Assembly: GCA_016748015.1 (NCBI GenBank)
Contig: JAAOMT010000531.1
Location: 228,295 to 292,294, forward strand
From: Geosiphon pyriformis
Taxonomy: Eukaryota > Glomeromycota > Glomeromycetes > Archaeosporales > Geosiphonaceae
Direction of reading: 5' to 3'
Length of the DNA stretch: 64,000 nt
This document shows, in pieces, positions 59,386 through 64,000 of the stretch. Each line of letters begins with the position of its first letter. The first letter of the stretch is position 1. Position numbers and translations under genes: made by a program. The notes under the pieces were generated by a model. That model had not been told where the DNA came from and did no database searches. It saw nothing but the letters and a program-made list of their open reading frames with translations.

Positions 59386-61214
59386 TTTAAAATCTTGAAA
59401 CAAATAACAAATTTGTAACTTAGTGCTTAATAATTGTTAATAATAATATTTTTTAAAGATTTTGAAGTCTAAAGATTTTGGTTAAGTTCTTTGTATAATA
59501 AACAGAGATTCAATTACTGGTTTCTTTCTATGAATTTTTTTTAGTGTAATAGTCTGTTTATTCTGGCAGTTATGCTTTTTTGGTAAGCTATCTTTAAGTT
59601 TTTCTACTTTTGTTTCACAAATTTTTTACCAGACTATTTTTAACATTAATTACTAAGTTTTTAATCTCTTAATCAATTAATAAACAACAAAAAAAAAATA
59701 AAAAATAAAAAATAAAAAATTAATATCTTGTTAATAATTATTATTATTAGTAGAATTTTAATCATTAATTAGCATAAAATTACTTTTATAATTTTTATCA
59801 TTAATTAGCATATATTAATATTATTTCAATTATTACTTATTACTTGATTAAATTATCAAATATTATTATTTAATTAATAATCTAATTTATATAATAGAAA
59901 TTAAAATAATCAAATTACACAATACCTTGAATTATATAATATTTAAGAATTTATCAAAATTTGTAAAAAATTCGCCAAAATAATAAATAATATACCAAAA
60001 TAATTAATAATTCGTCAAAATAACTTGTAATTCATCAAAATATATCTTTAGTTTGCTTAAATTATAGCAAAAAAAAAAGTTCAAGTTTATAGACTAATAT
60101 TATAACAAGTTATATAAAAAAAAACTTATTTCTTTAAAAAAATATATTTTTTCTTAGAATTATCTTATTATAAATATTTTATTTTAGATTTATTCTTATT
60201 AGTACAATTTAAAATAAAAATATACTTTAAAAACCAATTCTTGAAATTAAAGTACTTGATATTTTCTAAAATCTAACTTATGTTTTGAAGTTAATTAACT
60301 ATTATTTTTAATAAACTATTAGTAACTTCAGGCCTAAATAAAAAATAATTTCCTTAATAAAATTTTAATTTTTTTATATTTTTTTATATTTTTTTTATTA
60401 TAATCATTAAAGTAGTCTACAAATAAAATTTCCATAGAAGAGTTGACTTTTATAGCAAAATAACTACACATTTTAGTAAACTTTTAAATAAGCAATTTCT
60501 GAAAAAAAATTAACTTTTATTACAAAATAACTAGTATAAAACTAGTTATTTTACTTATAAACCCAACAGTTCAAATTATAAGAAATAATTTGAAAATAAA
60601 TTCAGTTATTAGAGGTTTAACTACTTCTAGAGAATATAAATTTACAACAAACAAACACTAACAACATTCAAAAAAAGAGACCAAAAATCTCTAATAATAT
60701 TGTAATCAAGAGTTATTGGTTTAATATAGTTAAGTAACAGATTTTATTAATATAGATTATTGATAGTGCAAAGTGATTAATATTTTTAATCAAATAATAA
60801 TAACATAAATTAGATAGTAATATATATTTTTATTGATATAAATATGATTTCACTTCAAGTTATAGAATACTATTTTTTAAAAAGAAAAATATTAGATAAT
60901 TGTTTTTTTAACTATTGTTCTTGCTAATTGTTTTAAATTATTTTTTCTGTTTCTAACACTTTTGCTATATATACATAATTTATATTATACAAGATTTTTT
61001 AAAATTTTTTAATTTTAAAATTCTGCAATTTTTTGAGTAAAATTTTAAAATTTTAAAATTCTGCAATTTCTTGAGAAAAATTTTGGAATTTTGGAATTTT
61101 GAAATTCTGGAATCTTATAATTCTTTAAAAAAAATTCAGAAATTTCTCTTTTTATTACACTTTTTTTTATTAGTTATCTTTTATTTATTATAATTCTTAT
61201 TTTTATGAATAATA
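59386..61214. mobile_element. Unclassified insertion in LINE C containing repeat E copy 3
   Basis: LINE C stops near the equivalent of copy B 33335 and resumes near 61215 at almost the same point (GCAGCCATATTATATCTTATATTA, against reversed B 33320). About 1.83 kb of foreign sequence lies between. Its core is repeat E; its outer parts were not matched elsewhere. The exact ends and the target duplicate are not resolved. A low-complexity stretch at 61010-61130 repeats ATTTTAAAATTCTGCAATTT-like words. Confidence 0.55.
59740..60720 (-). repeat. Repeat E, copy 3
   Basis: In the same direction as copy 1 and opposite to copy 2. Shared blocks: ATTAGCATAAAATTAC (59770), 20-bp iterons ATTCGTCAAAATAACTTGTA and variants (59951-60060), GAAGAGTTGACTTTTATAGCAAAATAACTACA (60440), and the possible coding block around CAGTTCAAATTATAAGAAATAATTTG (60575-60690). 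Confidence 0.7.
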
Positions 61215-64000
61215 TTGGCAAAAAAAGCAGCCATATTATATCTTATATTATATGTACTCAAGTTTTTTAAAGACTCATCTGTATAAACATTAATAATATT
61301 CAAATTAGCATCAAAAAGACATTATCTTATTATAAAGAAATTACCAATACCAAAAATATTTAAAAGCCAGAAGTTATCAATAAATGACTGAACAGCAGAA
61401 TAAAAATAAAAATAATTAAGTAATTATATACTAACTTGAACCAAAAAACAACTAAGTCCTTAGAATCAAGTTTTTTTTAACAACAAAAACTTTTTCAATC
61501 AAATACTAGCCTTTTTTAATCATATAATTGTTTAGCAAAAGCAATATCAAACCTTTTAAATAAACAAAAAACATTGTAAAATGCTATGTTCTCCAAAATA
61601 AAAGACATTAAAAAACCACCAAAAAAATAAAATACAAAAAAAAAATTGTTAATAAGAAAAATATTATAATCCAGAAAAATTTTTACCACCCCAGCCAAAA
61701 AATTATTAACCAAACTAATTCTTAACTTTATAGAACTTTATAACAAATATATGAAAAACCAACTCAAAATTTGCAAATCTAAAGACCTATGATTAAATAA
61801 ATGGCTAAGAACTCTACCAATATTTAAAAAACACAATACAAACACTAATTTACTCTTTGTTTGTACTTGTTCAAATGATTTTAAATTATATAAAAATAAA
61901 TAATAAAGAGCTTTATTAGATAAATTTTTTAACAAGTCAGCTTTTATTCTCAAACTCTTTTTAATCAGCATATTTTATTTTTTATACACACTTTTAGAAA
62001 CAAAACTAAATTGGATTCTGTAATTGATAATAGATTATAGTACAGCTAAGATTAAATAAAAAAACTGCTTGTCTAAAATAGCTTTTTTTAGGATTGTATT
62101 GGTAAAAACCTGATATTTGAAAAAGTTTTCACTAAACTAGGTCTGAATAAACTTTTAAAAGACAAAAAAATACCAAGATATTTATAAAACTCTTCTCTCT
62201 GTGCAACAAATATTGGCAAGCTATTTATTAATAATAAAACATTTTTAATTTGTTGGTTAATAAAAATGGCTATTATTTTCTTATTGTTAATTAAAATGTA
62301 ATTAATATTAAAGAACTTACTTATAATATCCAAAATATTTTGAATAGTAGTCTAATTATTTTCTATCTAAACTGTATTATTAACAAAAGTATTAGCTATT
62401 AGATATGGAATCAGTCCACTTGTGTTTTCTAGTCTGTTAGTTTTGATAACAAACTTAGTATCAATATGATAACTATATAAGCTTTCATGTTTTTTGACTT
62501 TACATAAGAGAGAATTATAAAAAATTCTTTAAAGCAGAAAAAAAATGATTTTACTTTAGATTTAAACCATCATATACTTGGTACTTATTAATAAACTCAT
62601 AATTAGTTATAATTCAATTAACCTTATTATTGTGAATACTACCAAAAAACCTAATAAAATACTTACATATTTTAATTCAAACCAAACTATTTTTTAAAAT
62701 CAACAGAATTATAAGTTTTTTATATATCTTATAAAACCAGTCAAAGTTTATGACTCTTTTTTAAAGCATTTTTAAATATTGAGCTCACTACAAAGATAAA
62801 AAACTAAGTAGTAATGCTTTTCAATACAAAAAAATTGTCTTCATAAAGAATATCAAATTTGCTATAAGCCAAAAAATTCTGTTAAAAAGTATCTTAAAAA
62901 AAATCTTCTAAGAAATTTTAATTAAAACAGTCTGGTATTAATCAAAACATCTTTTTATTTATAATAGTTTAAGAATTATTAACACCTAAGCTTTTTTTAA
63001 AAGTTGAGATATAAACTCAAAAATTTAAAAAATTCAAAAGCATAATAAAAACAGAATTATTATAATGCTTTTAAAGTTTATTTGTAATCTCAGACAAACT
63101 AGCAGCCTTTTTATTAGGCAAATTTTTAACTATATGTATTATATTATTGTAATCAATAATACTTATAACATTGAAAAAAGTAATATTATTAACATAAACC
63201 AGTAGTAAATATTAATTATGTTACAGCTTAAAGACATTATTCAATACTAATTTTTTTTTGTTTAACTTTTCATAATTATATCAATCTTAAATTTGATTTT
63301 ACTAAATTCAGAACCAATTCATTATTAAAAACCAAATAATTTAATACTATTTTACAAAAAAAGCATTTTAATACACTCTTGATTATATGATCTTTATTGA
63401 TAATAAAGCTTTTTATTTGTTTGTTAATAGTAAATTTAATATATGACTTTTTAGTTTTTAATAATTCAGTCAGTTTGAAAACATGATATAATATTTTTAC
63501 ATTAAACAGAACAAATCTTATACAATTTAAGTCAACACTAAAGTCCAATAATCTTTAAATATATAAAGCTTTATTATTGTTTAAAGATATTCAATAACTC
63601 ATCAAAAAAACAAACTTATTTTTAAACTCTATATGTAAAAATTTGACAATTTTTAATACTAATAATTTTAGTTTATAAAACTTAAAAAATTCTTTGGTAA
63701 AAACATCATCAAAATTTTTAAATCATTTTTTTTAAACATCTTATTGGCTAATAAACTCACTATCTTATAAATAACATTTTATATTGCATTTATATCTAAA
63801 TAATTTTTAGCCATACCAAACTCATTAAAAAACATTACAGTATTGGCTATTATAACATTTTTAAATCTGTTTTATTTTATATCATTAGTACTTTTAAAAT
63901 CAAATTTCCAATAATTTTTATTTACTTATTTATAAAAAAAGATCAAATACATATTTAACAAACCACCCAAATCCACAGAAATAAAAACTGCTTAATAATC
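61215..64000 (-). mobile_element. LINE copy C, 5' piece, running out of the window
   Basis: Reversed blocks of copy B continue in order: RNase H N-terminal part near 61260, VNNFLAGVVKIFLDYN (complement of 61713-61516), LRIKADLLKNLSNKALYYLFLYNLKSFEQVQ (61971-61738, against LRVKTGLPKDFSNKAFYYSSLYGLKSFEQLQ in B), RT region near 62090-62960, and CAAACCACCCAAATCCACAGAAATAAA at 63958, matching B about 30550-30585 (endonuclease end). The remaining 5' part lies beyond 64000. Frames are broken throughout. Confidence 0.8.

Noticed and set aside
1-64000. Mitochondrial origin because of very high AT content
   Set aside because: Spliceosomal introns, a pol III tRNA gene, presequence-bearing mitochondrial protein genes and retrotransposon nests indicate nuclear DNA.

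Overview
The window looks like nuclear DNA of a filamentous fungus with a very AT-rich, transposon-laden genome. The best fit is an arbuscular mycorrhizal fungus of the Rhizophagus / Glomeromycotina type. This is inferred from short spliceosomal introns (GTAAGT/GTATGT donors, T-rich tracts before AG), a fungal septation-type kinase, a fungal tRNA-Pro, a myristoylatable methyltransferase with many small exons, and thick nests of decayed LINE, Gypsy and pogo elements. No database search was possible.

Layout. At 1-404 lies the end of an unidentified gene. From about 0.4 to 10 kb runs an AT desert holding an old minus-strand LINE (copy A), itself broken by a repeat called E here. From about 10 to 24 kb is a gene island: a long stretch without a supported gene, a Cdc7/SepH/MAP3K-epsilon-like kinase with ARM-like repeats (five exons, 14718-19130), a minus-strand SAM-dependent methyltransferase (five exons, 23282-21998) and tRNA-Pro(CGG) at 23861-23932. 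From 24 to 39.5 kb come AT-rich sequence and a full 6.9-kb LINE (copy B, 27778-34646) inserted head-on into an older LINE (copy D), then another copy of E. A second, small gene island at 39.5-42.1 kb has two convergent mitochondrial-ribosome genes: bL36m and an RsfS/Iojap-like ribosome-silencing factor. From 42 to 64 kb is a transposon stack: LINE F is split by a 4.26-kb pogo-like element, and LINE C is split first by a 10.0-kb Ty3/Gypsy element and then by a segment containing E.

The two most notable observations are these. (1) The kinase frame ends in TGA CTA G, the known high-efficiency stop-readthrough context, and the same frame stays open for 267 more codons with coding character, ending in a Cys-rich and strongly basic tail. 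(2) The Gypsy element carries a recognisable dUTPase domain plus a Cys-rich module between protease and reverse transcriptase, and an extra 209-residue frame after integrase. It is now inactivated by transition-type stops and catalytic substitutions.

The transposon copies share a decay pattern. Frames are largely kept, stops are nearly all explainable by C-to-T or G-to-A, and catalytic Asp are often changed to Asn where the lost G follows T. This resembles repeat-directed or methylation-driven deamination. The two gene islands do not show it.
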